Part shown: one piece after another, positions 46,917 to 59,291 of the stretch | Layout: every line of letters starts with the position of its first letter | How positions within the stretch are numbered: the first letter of the stretch is position 1 | Source: Punctularia strigosozonata HHB-11173 SS5 | Lineage: Eukaryota; Basidiomycota; Agaricomycetes; Corticiales; Punctulariaceae | Reading direction: 5' to 3' | DNA length: 64,000 nt | Assembly: GCF_000264995.1 (NCBI RefSeq) | Contig: NW_006767445.1 | Span: 795,163 to 859,162 of the forward strand | Notes under the pieces: generated by a model | Told to the model about the DNA's origin: nothing | Databases searched by the model: none | The model's input: the letters and a program-made list of their open reading frames with translations, nothing else | Position numbers and translations under genes: made by a program

Positions 46917-49089
46917 GCCGTCCGGAGTTGGGTGCGCGCAATTGCGAGCGCGAGAGACGAGTGCGACGCTGCCAACATGGAGCGGGCGGTTGGTGCATCC
47001 GGTTCACAATGGCCGATGGCGGGTGATGGCGAAAGGGGGACCTAAACAAACGACATTGTCAGTACAGTCAATTGGTCGACACGATCGGTGTCTATACTCA
47101 CCGCACGCTTCGCCCATGCCGCTCGTGCCACATGCCGCCCGTTATACCAACCGTCCCGGTGTCCTCGGTGACCCGCATGGAGCCGCTCGCTACTGGGGCA
47201 ATTGAACTGTGTTTCCGCGCCGTAGTCGTCATGCATAGGTGCACCCCGGTCGAGCATCGCGCCGTAGTCGCTGTGATGTTCCTGCTGTTGCGAATTGTGT
47301 TGCAACGCCGCTCAGCGTCACAGCGGCCGTCGTGGTCACACTTGTTGTGCCGGTCGTGTTGTTGCGCTTGTGGTCGCAGCGAGTGTTCTGCGCGTCGCCC
47401 ACTGTTGCGACGCTGCCTCTCGGATCCGCTCGCAGCCTGATTCGATGGTCTGCGCGTCGCCCGTTGTTGCGGATGATCTCGTCTTCGGCGATTCACATCG
47501 CGCACCGGCTGTTGTGACGTCTGCGTCATGTAGTGTCCGTGTTTGGCTTCGTGTGGGGGCTGGCCGACAAGCGCGAGCCTGCGGGCCAGTGCTGACCGAA
47601 AAAGCCGAGCTTGAGGATGCATGGCCTTGCTTGTGGCCGCCAACGAGATGATATATGAGGGCCTGCGCTCTCACGAGTGCACACGCGGTCCAGGTAGTTC
47701 GAGGAGGGGGACCGCGTTCGCAAGCGCGATGGCAGATGCATGTACGGTGCGTGGGCGTTAATCAGCTGTGACGGTATGGCACGCATGTCGCCTTCGGCCT
47801 CCGGAGTTGGGTGCGTGCATTTGCGAGCGCGATGGATGGGTGTGACGCTGCCAGCATGGAGCGGGTCGTTGGTGCGTCTGGTTCGCAACGGCCGATGGCG
47901 GGCGATGGCAAAAGGGGGACCTAAACAAACGATATTGTCAGTACAGTCAATCGGTCGACACCATCGGTGTCTATACTCACCGCATGCTTCGCTTATGCCG
48001 CGCTCGTGCCACATGGCGCCCGTTATCCCCACCGCTCCAGTGTCCTCGATGCCCCGCATGGTGCCGTTCGCTACTGGGGCAGTCGAACCGTGTTTTTACG
48101 CCATAGTCGTCATGCGTAGGTGCGCCCGAGTCGAGCATCGTGCCGTGGTCGCCGTGATGTTCCTGCTCTTGCGGATCACATTGAAACGCTGCTCAGCGTC
48201 ACAGCGGTCGTCGTAGCCGCATCTTGTCGTGCCGGTCGTGTCGTTGCGCTGGTGGTCGCAGTGAGCGGCCTGCGGGTCGCCCACTGCCTCTCGAATCCTG
48301 CTCGCAGTTTGACTCGATGGCCCACGCGTCGCTTGTCAATACAGACGATTTGCATCGTGCACCGGCTACTGGGACGCCTGCTTCATCGTTTCGTGTATGG
48401 GCGGTATCAGCCCTGCCGAATCCAAATTGGAAAGCATATGGCCTATGGCCTCCGGAGTTGGATGCGTGGATTTGCGAGTGCAATGGGCCAGCACGAGGCT
48501 GCCGGCATGGCGCGGGCCGTTGGTGCGCCTGGTTTACGACGATGGATGGTGAGCGATGGCGAAAGATGGGCGGATCTAAACGAAGGGAATTGTCAGTACA
48601 GTCGACCGGTCTATGCTATCGATATCTGTACTCACTGCCTGCTTCACCAATGCCGCGCTCCTGCCACATGCCGCCCATTAGCCCCACCGCCCCGGTGTCC
48701 TCGGTGCCCCTCATCGTGCGGCTCGCTACCGAGGCAGCCAAAATGCGAGTCCGCGCAGTGCTCATCATGCGTATATGCGCCCGATTCCAGCGTCGCGCCG
48801 TGGTCGTGGTTATGTCCTCGCTCTTGCGGATTGCGGTGAAACACCGCTCAGCGTCATAGCGGTCATCGTGGCTGCATCTTGTCGTGCCGGTCGTGTCGTT
48901 GCGCTGGTGGTCGCAGTGAACGGCCTGCGTGTCGCCCGCCGCCTCTCGAATCCTGCTTGCCACCACGCCGGTTGTCGATGAAGAGCTACTTGTTGACCAG
49001 CGATAACGATTATGATCAAACGGCACGTGACAGTACCTTTTGCCCTTCACACCGACTGCAACCACGTCGCTCTTCGTTCTTGCTGCCAC
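46700..49089 (-). pseudogene. Probable decayed repeat-containing gene, unknown family
   Basis: On the minus strand the three repeat units encode related peptide blocks such as HCDHQRNDTTGTTRC followed by DDR.DAE, and later GTEDTGAVG / GIEDTGAVG / VTEDTGTVG, each leading to GGMW or GAMW. A spliceable intron with conserved ends (gtgagta, gtttag) follows in all three units. The unit nearest the 5' side is open for 157 codons up to 49089 but starts with GTG, with no clear ATG upstream. The middle unit has an in-frame stop, and frames change between units. I read this as a once-coding repeated gene that has decayed, or a gene whose structure I cannot solve. The repeated domain matches nothing I know. 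It is divergent from the DUF6532 gene, 64 bases away. Confidence 0.45.
46917..48965. repeat. Three diverged tandem repeat units (about 880, 649 and 520 bp)
   Basis: Units begin at about 46917, 47797 and 48446, each opening with a version of cctccggagttgg. Each unit then shows the same order of landmarks: a string like gtcagtacagtc, a tcactg/tcaccg boundary, a block like cacatgccgcccgtta, and a block around gtcgtgccggtcgtgt. They differ by substitutions and indels, so this is an old amplification and not a simple satellite. Read on the minus strand, each unit keeps a matching intron (gtgagta...gtttag). The units therefore look like repeated exon pairs of one gene. Confidence 0.85.
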
Positions 49090-49152
49090 GTACGTTGTGT
49101 CCCAACGGGCTGATGAAGTAACTCGTAATTGCGGACATCTACGGCTCCACGC

Positions 49153-52100
49153 ATGGTCGGACCATCTCCGGAGGAACTCGCGGCGCGGCCGGACAACTAC
49201 GCGACATGGAACGCCAACGACAAACGTAAATGGACCAATTCGTACCGGAAGTCAAACCCACCGCCGAAGGATACAACAGAAGATTCAAGGACTGGTCGCG
49301 CAAGTAAGTCTACACCTGTATCTCGCGATAACAATCAACTTATCGATGCGTGACAAACTCAGCGCGTGCTGGAACATCCAAAAGCGGGACACAGAAGGTA
49401 GCTTCTGAAAAAACCGATGCAGACGGCAATAGGCGGAAGCGAAAACGGAACGGTAAGCTATCCATCACTTATACCCTCTACCCTACCCATGATTCTTCTT
49501 CCAGACAGCACCGGCACTGTCAACACGGGTCCGCCTAAGAAATCAACGAGGCCGATTGGTGATACAATTCCTCCACGCCCTGATGACAACTGACCAAAGT
49601 GATTATTAGCACGTCGATTCCCAGCAGCGTCCGTGTCTAAGCGCAATGAGACGCAGGGTAAAGGGAAGCAAAAACGTGACAGGAACGGTATGCTCACCAC
49701 AGCATGTTGCGATAGTTGAACTGATTTTGTTTACACGATTGTTCAGAACCAGAAGCGGATGACGATGACCCAGGAGATACAGAAAGTTCCGACAGCGACG
49801 ATGACGTGGAGGACGAGGAGGCGTTAGAGGACGACGATGAAAGATTGGCCATGTTGGAGGCGTATCCGGAGAAACTGCGTAAAAACCTCGAGTCTGAGGT
49901 GAGTTATTCTCTAGAAGTTGTAGCAATTGTTAACGGCTTGATCAGCGCCCACGGTTCATCAAGACTAGTTCGGCTTCGTCATCATCAGCTGCACCAGCGA
50001 AGAAGTCGACGAAGGCAACCACCACCTCCAAGACCCGGTCATCAATCTCCGCGGGTTCACAGGTTGTTGTCGCAGAGGGACGCGGGCTGGGGTATTCGCA
50101 GCGTGGTGGCACATCAAAGGTTCGGCAGCACTTCCTATAACGATGGGATATACTGACGAAGTCATGCCAACAGGGCAAGGAGAAGGCACCTTCGCGATAT
50201 GCTGCGAGCTTCCATGGTAGTCCCAGTGCCGACGACTCTCGTGAGAACACGAGAGACAAGAATGTGGACGGAGAGCCCCGGCAACGGTTGTACAGTCCTG
50301 TCGACAAGGATTCGGACCGTAAGGGGTCTTCGAACAACGACGGACTGGAGAATGGTTGAGTCCATGTTCATCACATGTACGAGGCCGCATAGCTGACTAG
50401 CCCTTCAGAGATACCCGCTGGTTCATCCGAAGATCCTATCCAACGTCGCAACGGCCCACCCACCCCAAAGGCACATACCGACCGGAACTCTCGTACGCGT
50501 GTTGGCCGGGCTACCTCGTCATCGGGTGTACCTGCAAAGGAGTCATCAAAGGCAACCACCGCCTCCAAGACCCGGTCATCGATCTCCGCGGGTTCGCAGG
50601 TTGTTGTCGCAGAGGGACGCGGGTTGGGGTATTCGCAACGTGGCAGCACATCAAAGGTTCGGCGGCACTTCCCATAACGACGGGATATACTGACTAAGTC
50701 ATGCTGCCAGGGCAAGGAGAAGGCACCTTCGCGATATGCTGCGAGCTGCCATGATACTCCCAGCGCCGACGAATCTCGCGGGAACACGAGAGATAAGAAC
50801 GTGGATGGAGAGCCCCAGCAACGGTCGTACAGTCCTGTTGACGAGGATTCTGACCGTGAGGGGTCTTCAGACAAGGACGGACTGGAGAACGGTGCAGTCC
50901 ATGTTCATCACATGTACGAGGCTGCATAGCTGACTATTCCTGCAGGGTTACCCACCGGTTCCTCCAAGGGTAGTATCGGTCGTGGCAAGGGCCAGGCCAC
51001 GCGCACGCATGACAAGCTACGGGCTCTATCTGTCAGCGCCAAAAAGCACGACCATCGTGCCGCTGACGGCGCAGCCAACGATAGTACTACCGCCGATGCT
51101 GATGCCAACGACAACGACAGCTCAGCAATTGTTGCCGTCACATCCTCCAAGCGATGGCCGTCATATACAAATGTGCGCAGTAGGCCCGGTGAGAAGCCCG
51201 GGTTGCATGACCAGCGTGCGGAACTCCGGAGGGTCGTGAAGGCTGCGATGAATACATACTTCGGATACCTTGTAGCCGTGGATGCGTACCCAGATCCGGC
51301 TACACGACAGATGGTCATCAAAGGCCTACTGAAGCGGGCTGCAGGCAAGTTGCTCGAAAAACAGATTGCCGATCGTATCAATAACGACCGCACGGACTGG
51401 ATGAGACTGGTCATCGGCATGGTATGGATCCTACTATTTCATTGCCGGCACTGATATAAACCTCACGCAGATCGAGAATCGCGTGTCGCAATTTCGCAGC
51501 AAAGTCAAAAAGGCGGCCAACGAATACGTCCTCCACGACTACGACATCACCGATGGCTGTGGCCCTCGTGCGATAGCATGGTCGCAGAATAATGCTTACA
51601 TCTTTCCGGGTGATGTAGAAGTCTGCATAATATTTTCGCTCTCACAGTACCATCACTGACATAAATGCCGTAGGACCCTGGTAGTCTGAAGAAGGGTCGG
51701 CCATACGACCGCCCAGTCTTTGCACAGGTGATCCGGGAGGCATTCTTTAGTGGACGATGTCCACTTGCATCGCAGAACCCTCAGATCTTCGGCAATGAAG
51801 AAGAAGGGGAAGAATTGTCTATACCTATCGCAATGCTTGCTTTCGCTGCTGTTGGAGTAGGTGAAGTCCTATCTTACTTGATGATGCACTAATAGGTACA
51901 TAGGTTCTTTCCATCATCCAAGATTGGACGACCGGCAAGAAAAAGCAGCGAGATTTCGCTCAGGATACCTTCGTCAATACATACAAGAACCATATCGCCA
52001 CTCTTGAGGGCCTAGAGATAGATAAGCCCCGTTATTTCGACCAACTAATGACATCCCTTTATGTGAATGCTTCGTAAGTGGAATACTATGCTCACAAACT

Positions 52101-52188
52101 AGTGATGCTGATACTATTTTGAAGTGATAATCGCCGCCAGGGAGGTACCGCTTTCAGTGATGTAGATATGAGTGCGATAGAATCTTAA
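49153..52188 (+). CDS. DUF6532-domain protein with internal duplication
   Basis: Fourteen exons from ATG 49153 to TAA 52188 sum to 2352 bases, or 783 residues, all in phase. The N-terminus (GPSPEELAARPDNYATWNAN) leads into a basic, Lys/Arg-rich segment, then a strongly acidic stretch (about residues 125-165, ESSDSDDDVEDEEALEDDDE). Residues of roughly 175-430 contain two copies of the same exon pair. The C-terminal 320 residues carry the DUF6532 domain: RSRPGEKPGLHDQRAELRRV, then AMNTYFGYLVAVDAYPD, and near the end LSIPIAMLAFAAVGVLSII and TGKKKQRDFAQDTF. DUF6532 proteins are numerous in Agaricomycetes and have no known function. Basic and acidic tracts suggest a nuclear protein. It may be cargo or a partner of the neighbouring transposon, but this is inference. 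Confidence 0.8.
49985..50945 (+). repeat. 536-bp direct duplication of an exon pair inside the DUF6532 gene
   Basis: Exons 49946-50119 and 50174-50354 recur as 50409-50656 and 50711-50891, with the intron between them, at an offset of about 536 bases. Shared strings include gggacgcgggctggggtatt (with one change), caaaggttcgg and gggcaaggagaaggcacc. Identity is high by eye, including intron sequence, so the duplication is fairly young. Both copies keep the frame and splice sites. Confidence 0.9.
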
Positions 52189-53455
52189 TAGTAGCTAATA
52201 TATCTGTTTATGCACCCTGATTGGCCTGTGTGACTATCGCGAATAGTAAAATCCTGAGCAACTGGGCCGAATGTGCACACAATCCGGCTAATATAGTGTA
52301 ACACTCCCATAGATTTAGTCTCTGTTAGCTGACTTATGTCGGCTTCCAGTGTCAGCGCACGCACAAACATTCTCAAAAATTACCCGAGCAGAGGCCACAT
52401 TGTTGCTAAATTATCCGTGATTATCAGTATTTATATCGGGACCTCTCGAATCCGCCTAATTCGTGATAATTTGCATATTCCGTCGCATTCAATCTAACTA
52501 CTGTAAATTAGGAGACATCTAGATTGATTTTGGCTGATTTGTCCCCTGAGGATGTTCCTGATGCCATGGCTGTATGATATGAGAAAACAATTCTTTAGAT
52601 AGAGCGAGCGCTCAGACCGCATTCTGTGGTGCACCTCCTGCCATCACCGGTGTGGCGTAGCCCGTGTACATAGATTTCCTATCTGTGTTCGTGTCAGTGG
52701 TTTTCATTGAAACTTTGCAGGAGATCGTAACCCGGTAAAAATACTGATTCATATGCTCGGCAGCAACTACAGCATGCGCTCCTGATACCAGAGCAACAGC
52801 CTTGTTTCAATCACGGTTTTAACTACTTCTATTGCGCACGGCCAAGTAGGCCATTGCCAGCAGGAGAGTCTACTTCGTAACCAATTCAGGATACATTCAG
52901 CACATTGTATAACTATGTGGCACAAGCGGCCAGCGTATGCGTTCACTAATTATTGCAGGCAGGCTAGGCAACAGTCATCAGTACAAATATAAGTATTGTA
53001 ATACCAGTCTTGTTGGACTTACAACACCAGGCTCTAGTACGCGAAACGGGACCAAACGGGGGTCAGGATACGCCACCGAGGAGGCGATGGCGATCGATGC
53101 CGCTCTACTCATAGGGGAGGGTCGTGATCAGGGCAAAGCAACTGAGTCAGCAAGGTGGCATAACTTACATCGCTAACGCGGAACAGACGGCTACGACAGT
53201 GCGATTGTAAAAGACCATTGGTTTGGGTACGTTGGTTATGATGAGGGGCAGGAGTAGTAAGCGATGTCCATCTCATTGTGCAGCACTTCTGACCCTTTCT
53301 TGTGAGGCGGTGACCGGCCTGCGGAGTTCTGATCATGAACACATGTGCAATGCGAAATACTGGTGCTCTGAGATCCCAACAGGTTTACGGACATGACTAC
53401 GATAGGTATATCGTGCTATCCAGGGGTCTCCACATATACGGTCCCGATGCTTAAG
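52189..53455. other. 1.3 kb AT-rich spacer after the DUF6532 gene
   Basis: No gene was found. The part at 52.3-52.5 kb is AT-rich with short repeats such as taaattatccgtgattatca. The strand-reversed piece 52448-52477 resembles 43201-43231, a possible far end of the mobile unit. Confidence 0.4.
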
Positions 53456-54609
53456 CTAAACTTCGTACAGCGTAGGCGGGTTGGCGTAGAACTGCTTAAC
53501 AAACTCTTCGAAGCTCGTCACCTCCACATCAGGATAGAGCTCCCTCGCGTCCAGCGCACCGGCGGCCTTGGCGTTGGCAACTGTGTTGTCCCCTCGGATG
53601 TGCATGCTGTACTGATACTCGCTTTGCGACAAGTTCACGTTGGCCTCGAAGCCCGCCGCGCTCGGGTCGGCGGCGATCTTTTCCTTTGCCTCCTTCGCGG
53701 TCCGGAGCAGGTCCTCGCCCGACAATCGTACCTTGCGGCTCTCGAGGTCCTCGCCATAGATGCGCTGAGCGACGGCCCAGCATTCCGCCCCGGTCCGCTC
53801 CTCGCCCCAAACGAACACGTATTGGTTGATCGTGCGCGGATCCTCGACGATCCGCGCAACGAACTTGCCGATGTCATGAAGGCCGGTAAGCGCGTTCTTC
53901 TTGTCGCCTTCACCGGCGAAGCTGCGCAGGAGCTCGGTGACAAAGTTGGGTTTGACGTAGGAGGGGTAGGGCACCGAGAGCTGCATCCACCAGCCGACGT
54001 CGATATAGGTGTGCCCAATGCCAAGGCTGTCTATGTAGTCCCTGATGGCGTATTTCTGAAACGAGCAAGATCAATCACCAGCATCAGAGCCAGATTAGCC
54101 GATGGAGGTCGTACCAGGTCAGCCATGGCGCGCACCCCACGTGGGGTGTACGTCCCAAAGTCGCATGGCACCACCCTGGGCGAGCGTACTATCAGCAACC
54201 GAAGGCAACGAATCAATAGAGACACCGACCTCTTCACGCCTGCAACCTTCGCAGCATCGAAAAGCCGATACTGATATTGCAGCGCGTACGCCGACACGGC
54301 GCTAATGAGTACTTCCGCGCCGCTCAGCGCCTTAGCAAGCGTCTCGACGTCGTCCGTGGCCGCGTCGCCGACACGAACTTGCACCCCTTTGTCCTTGAGA
54401 GCGAGCACGGCGGGTTTAGAGGCGGAGGCGGGGCGAGTGAGTATGCCAACGTCCTAAACATGAATCCATCAGACGGGTAACGGCGACAGAGTGAACGTAT
54501 TTATTCACGAAGTGGCCGCGCTTGACGAGCCCGTCAACGATCGACGATCCAGTAGCCCCCGTACCACCGTATACGAGTACCAAAGGTTTTGACGTCGCAG
54601 AAGACATAG
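53456..54609 (-). CDS. NmrA-like / isoflavone reductase-like family protein
   Basis: Four exons (54609-54511, 54453-54230, 54175-54115, 54055-53456) sum to 984 bases, or 327 residues. The N-terminal Rossmann motif is VYGGTGATGSSIVDGL, typical of atypical short-chain dehydrogenases of the NmrA/isoflavone reductase group. Further landmarks are SGAEVLISAVSAYALQYQ, RVVPCDFGTYTPRG and KYAIRDYIDSLGIGHTYIDV, where the Lys may be the catalytic base of reductase members. The C-terminal half is the substrate-binding part (NFVTELLRSFAGEGDKKN, YPDVEVTSFEEFVKQFY). Family members are NADP-dependent reductases or redox sensors; the substrate cannot be told. The gene is intact and lies just downstream of the broken old yellow enzyme gene on the same strand. 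Confidence 0.85.
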
Positions 54610-55131
54610 CGGGTTGCAGTTCAAGAAGTTTATATCGCAAGATATCGGTTCAGAGGAAAGGGGCAAGACCTGTCCGCTGATGTCTCCATCTACCGCCTGA
54701 GAGCCATGTTATATAACGTTTACGAGGATCCGGGCTGAGTAAAGCATTACGAGTCTTTCGCTTGCGTTACCGAGCTCGTGATGCTGCGCCATTGAAGGAC
54801 GTGTTGCTTCGCTTGTAGTAGCGATATTGCAGACGCCTGAGTGATGGCTAATGTTTTGCGTGACTGAAAGCGAGTTGTGTGTTATGGCGACATGACCAGG
54901 TATCCAGGCGTGCTAGGCAAGAGGTGGTGAACGCGAAGCCATTTCGGAACGTGCTGGTGGTCCGTCGGAGTCTAGCTGTAAGTCTTCATTTTCCCACGCA
55001 CTTTACAGGTTGCGTTCGGCTTCCACTAAACTACTGCGCGTGCAGTCACCGAACATGTCCGTAACAGCTTGTATACATATTTCAATAGCATCTAGATACA
55101 ATCGCAAGTTTGAATATCAAGATAACACCAA
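54610..55131. promoter_or_regulatory. Spacer and NmrA-like gene promoter
   Basis: 522 bases upstream of the NmrA-like gene. No distinct element was recognised beyond a short A/T-rich part near 54.7 kb (atgttatataacg). Confidence 0.3.
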
Positions 55132-55872
<741 letters not shown>

Positions 55873-56555
55873 GTTGGACAAGAACAAAGCCCCGATAACG
55901 CTGATAAGACCAAGGGAGACGAGCGTTAATCCGCCGGTACTGGTGCTCGCCGGAGGCTGGGTCGTTGCACGCTATTCCGCTGATTTCGTCAACATAAGTA
56001 GGAATTATCATGTTGTCGGTTGCCTAATAGTCCATGTGATCGAGCAGGGCTGGGATTATTGAGAGCTGAGCAAGCACGCCGGATGCTTGAGCATGCGAGT
56101 CGCACCGGTACACACGCTTGCCGTCTCCATCGATTATCGGTCATAAGGAGATTTGAGTAAGCAAGTACTGTGGGTGCACAGGGTCCAGGCAGGCATCTCG
56201 CTGTAGTGTGCATTTATTCATGTGGACCACAAGCAAGGAGCTTGTCGAGGCTGCGAGGTGCCGCGTTCATGCAAAGGTCGAAGTCAAGCAGGGGGCTGCA
56301 GAACAAACATGCATACACCAAACCTGTGGCGTCAATACACCCATTTCCAGTACTTGATCGCTCTGCATGAACCGCATAAACCGCGAAGGTCCATAGTCAG
56401 TGAATGACGTTGATGTCCCAATGCGACCATTGATTGCCCTCTGTTCGTATGAAACAGATCATATACACAAACATCTACGGTACTGTACAAGGTGAGCTGC
56501 TACATGTACAACGATACATGATCGAATGTCAGGTTCCATCGCAAGTCTAGATCCC
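55873..56555. other. Spacer upstream of the OYE pseudogene
   Basis: 683 bases with no recognisable gene. It holds the former promoter of the old yellow enzyme gene and the 3' flank of the NYN-domain gene. Confidence 0.35.
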
Positions 56556-58882
56556 TTACGGGACAAGCAAGTCCGAAGCAAACTGCTGCATGCCAACAAT
56601 TCGGAACTGGCCCTTGCCTCCACCATTCTTTCCTTGGGTGTACGACCCGAACTCCTTCATCCACAGCTGACTCAAACCGTCCTCCCAAGCGTATAGTTCG
56701 ACCTTCCAACCCTTTTTCAGGGCGGTCCTTACGCAGCCGATGAACCCTTGGTCGTTGAACTGGCCGACGTTACCGTCGCCAGTGGCGAGGACGATCGTCG
56801 CGTTCGTTGGCGGTGGATCCGATTCCGCGATGGCCTGGAGCAGCTTCAGCTGGAGGAGCTCGTCGACGCCTTGCTCACGATACTTGACGCGCTGAGACGG
56901 CGTGCCTTGACCCGAGGCGTGCAGGTTGCTAAGGGTGGAGATAGTCGGTAAAGACTGGCCAACGTTGGCCACTGCTGGCATTGCCTGCGACAAGGACCCT
57001 CGACGAGGTTTCATCAGCATACCCGGTCGAGTCGGCTGATGGGGTACATGGCCATTTGATTTCTGAGACTGTGATTGTGATCCAGATCCAGGGCCGGAGC
57101 CACTGCGGCCATGGTCAGATTCGGAGGTTCCCCCGCCGGAGGAGCGCTTGTGTGCATGTTTCATATGCCCGGAGGTCATCCCATTGATCGGTATCGGGTT
57201 AGTCTGGCTCTGGGAAGACAGGTGGGAATAGTCTCCGCTACCGCGGTATCCGTTGCCCGCCTTAAGATGTTGGCTCGGGTAGTTACCCCGGGAGAGGTCC
57301 GCACTCCCATTGCGCTTCCGCACGCGGTCCGCGCCATCTCCCGTGTCCGGGACGCGGGCATAGATCTTGACCTCATAGCCGAGCTGCTCTGCCGTATCCA
57401 TAGGTTGATACAGGGGAGACGATGCAACGAGACATCGTCGGGTGACCGGTCGTCCTCTTTCGAGGATCAAGGCCAAAGCGGCGTGGGAGATGTGTTTCTT
57501 CTTCAGCGACGACGGGTTGACGCGACGCTTTATATAAGACAGGAGTCCGAAGAGAATATTAGAACTGCACGGGTGTGTTAAAGGACGCAATTCAACGCGA
57601 GAAGGAAAACTGACTGATCGACGAAGACATGGATTAGGCTGTCCTTATGAGCCGGCTTTGGACCACGCGGGTCTACAAAGTTCGTTTCATCGGGAGAATC
57701 GCTAGAAAGGATCCTCGACAGGTGCTTCGCGTCTTCGGGGAAGAACATGCGGAGTTTGTGTGCCAAGGCCCGCAGGCGCAGAATCCGAGGGTCGAGAGGT
57801 ATTGATACATTCAAACGAAGAGCGGGGGTAGATCTACTATGGCTGAGTTGGGGACGAGACGTTGCCTCCACCTTCGCCAGCGCGGCTGTAGCGAGCTGTT
57901 GTTGCTGCAGCCTGCGTCGCTCCTTACGATTTCGCGGAGGCGTTGCGGGAGTGGATTCGGTCTGTAGTTGAAGTTGACGATTCCGGTAGGATGATGAAGA
58001 GATGTCGAACGAAGACGAGGGGTCAGCTGATGAGGACTCATCCGTTGGAGGGTCAACAGGAGATACCGCGTCTTCGTCTTGAACACGTTGCTGTTTGTCC
58101 GGACTCGGGACTTGGGTGACGGCGTGCCGAGATTTCTTGCGACGGCGCTTGCGCTTGGGTTCAACGACGTGGCGGAAAGCACTGTCCAACGTAGAGAGTG
58201 TCGAGGGCTGGGCCGTGGTAGAGGTGTTCTTGCTGCTGGCTGCGTGCCTTGCGGCGTGTTGAGCAGCTTCCTCAGCGAGGAAACTCAGAACCTCGTCCAA
58301 ATAGCCCAGGGACGGCTGGTCTTTGCCTTCCAGGCTCAAGCTGGACTCAGGACCGCCGGGCGCTTGGAGCGAGCCATTGGGCGATCGCTCCTGGATCGCT
58401 TCGTCGGAGAAGTCGACCTCTTCCATCTCCGCCTCTGTGTCAGAAGACTCGTCTTCGGAAGCGGAAGCGGAGTTATCGGGGGTAGTGTCGTCAATCGTGC
58501 GTGGCTCGGAGAGATAAGCCGCGACTCGGCGTCGGCTCCATGCGACTGAACCGAAGTCATTCGTGGTAGCGGATTCATCGGATGGTGTAACTAAGACAGA
58601 TGATGATATTCTCCTAACGGGGTGCGTGACGTTGCGGACTGTGAGGGTGGTGGATTGATCTAGTTCGAGTTCGCGGAAGACGTTGGCAAAAGCGCCAAGG
58701 TCAGGAGCATCTGTTGAGCACAATGTCAGCTATTATCTTGTTAAGGACTGTGATACCGCGATGGTGAGCGTACCGTCCGATGTGGCGAGCTCACTGCCTA
58801 GAGGACTAGATCCGGAATATGTTGAAAAGGGGCTGAACGGTGCGGGAGACGTGCCAGTGATATCGGAAGGAGATTGTGCCAT
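56556..58882 (-). CDS. NYN-domain (PIN-like) protein, putative RNA-binding or nuclease
   Basis: Three exons (58882-58774, 58710-57615, 57564-56556) sum to 2214 bases, or 737 residues. The first 360 residues are disordered, Ser/Thr- and acid-rich, with a basic patch (EPKRKRRRKKSRH). The NYN/PIN-like domain begins with DSLIHVFVDHSNILFGLLSY, an intron falling inside the VDHSN motif, and the strand-helix pairs ALILERGRPVTRRCLVASS and LGYEVKIYARVPD follow. It resumes after a 130-residue low-complexity insert with VDELLQLKLLQAIAESD, ATIVLATGDGNVGQ, FIGCVRTALKKGWKVELYAW and FRIVGMQQFASDLL. The acidic residues of VDHS, VDELL and TGDGN fit a metal site. NYN proteins bind or cut RNA; the role of this one is unknown. 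Confidence 0.82.
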
Positions 58883-59291
58883 TAGAGTAGAATACAAGTG
58901 AGGTGTGTATTATCGGTGTCAGTTGGCTTCTCGAGAGTGAACGTGGTGCAGTCGTGCATGAGTCGATTAGGGTGATAGCCAGGCGGCAAACGGATTGGAG
59001 CAAATAAGATGTCTCCGTAAAAGTGAGCGCGATGAAGTAAAGCCAGCCGTATATCAAGATCGTTGACCAGAAAATCGACGGCGACGCATGCCAGCCAGTG
59101 GACGAGCAATATACTGGTAGAATGCAGACACAGGAAGATTCGCAGTACAACCGCCAGCCGTGCTGAGGCATGCGTGATTGGCTGTGTTTGGCTGCGGTGG
59201 CATCGGTGGCCCGATCAGTGGACGGATGATGGTCGAGTCAATCTTAGCATCGAGCGCAACATTTACACTGCCTACAAGTACATGCTACTAT
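58883..59291. promoter_or_regulatory. Spacer, NYN gene promoter / glycosidase 3' end
   Basis: 409 bases with only short overlapping frames. It should include the NYN-gene promoter. Confidence 0.3.
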
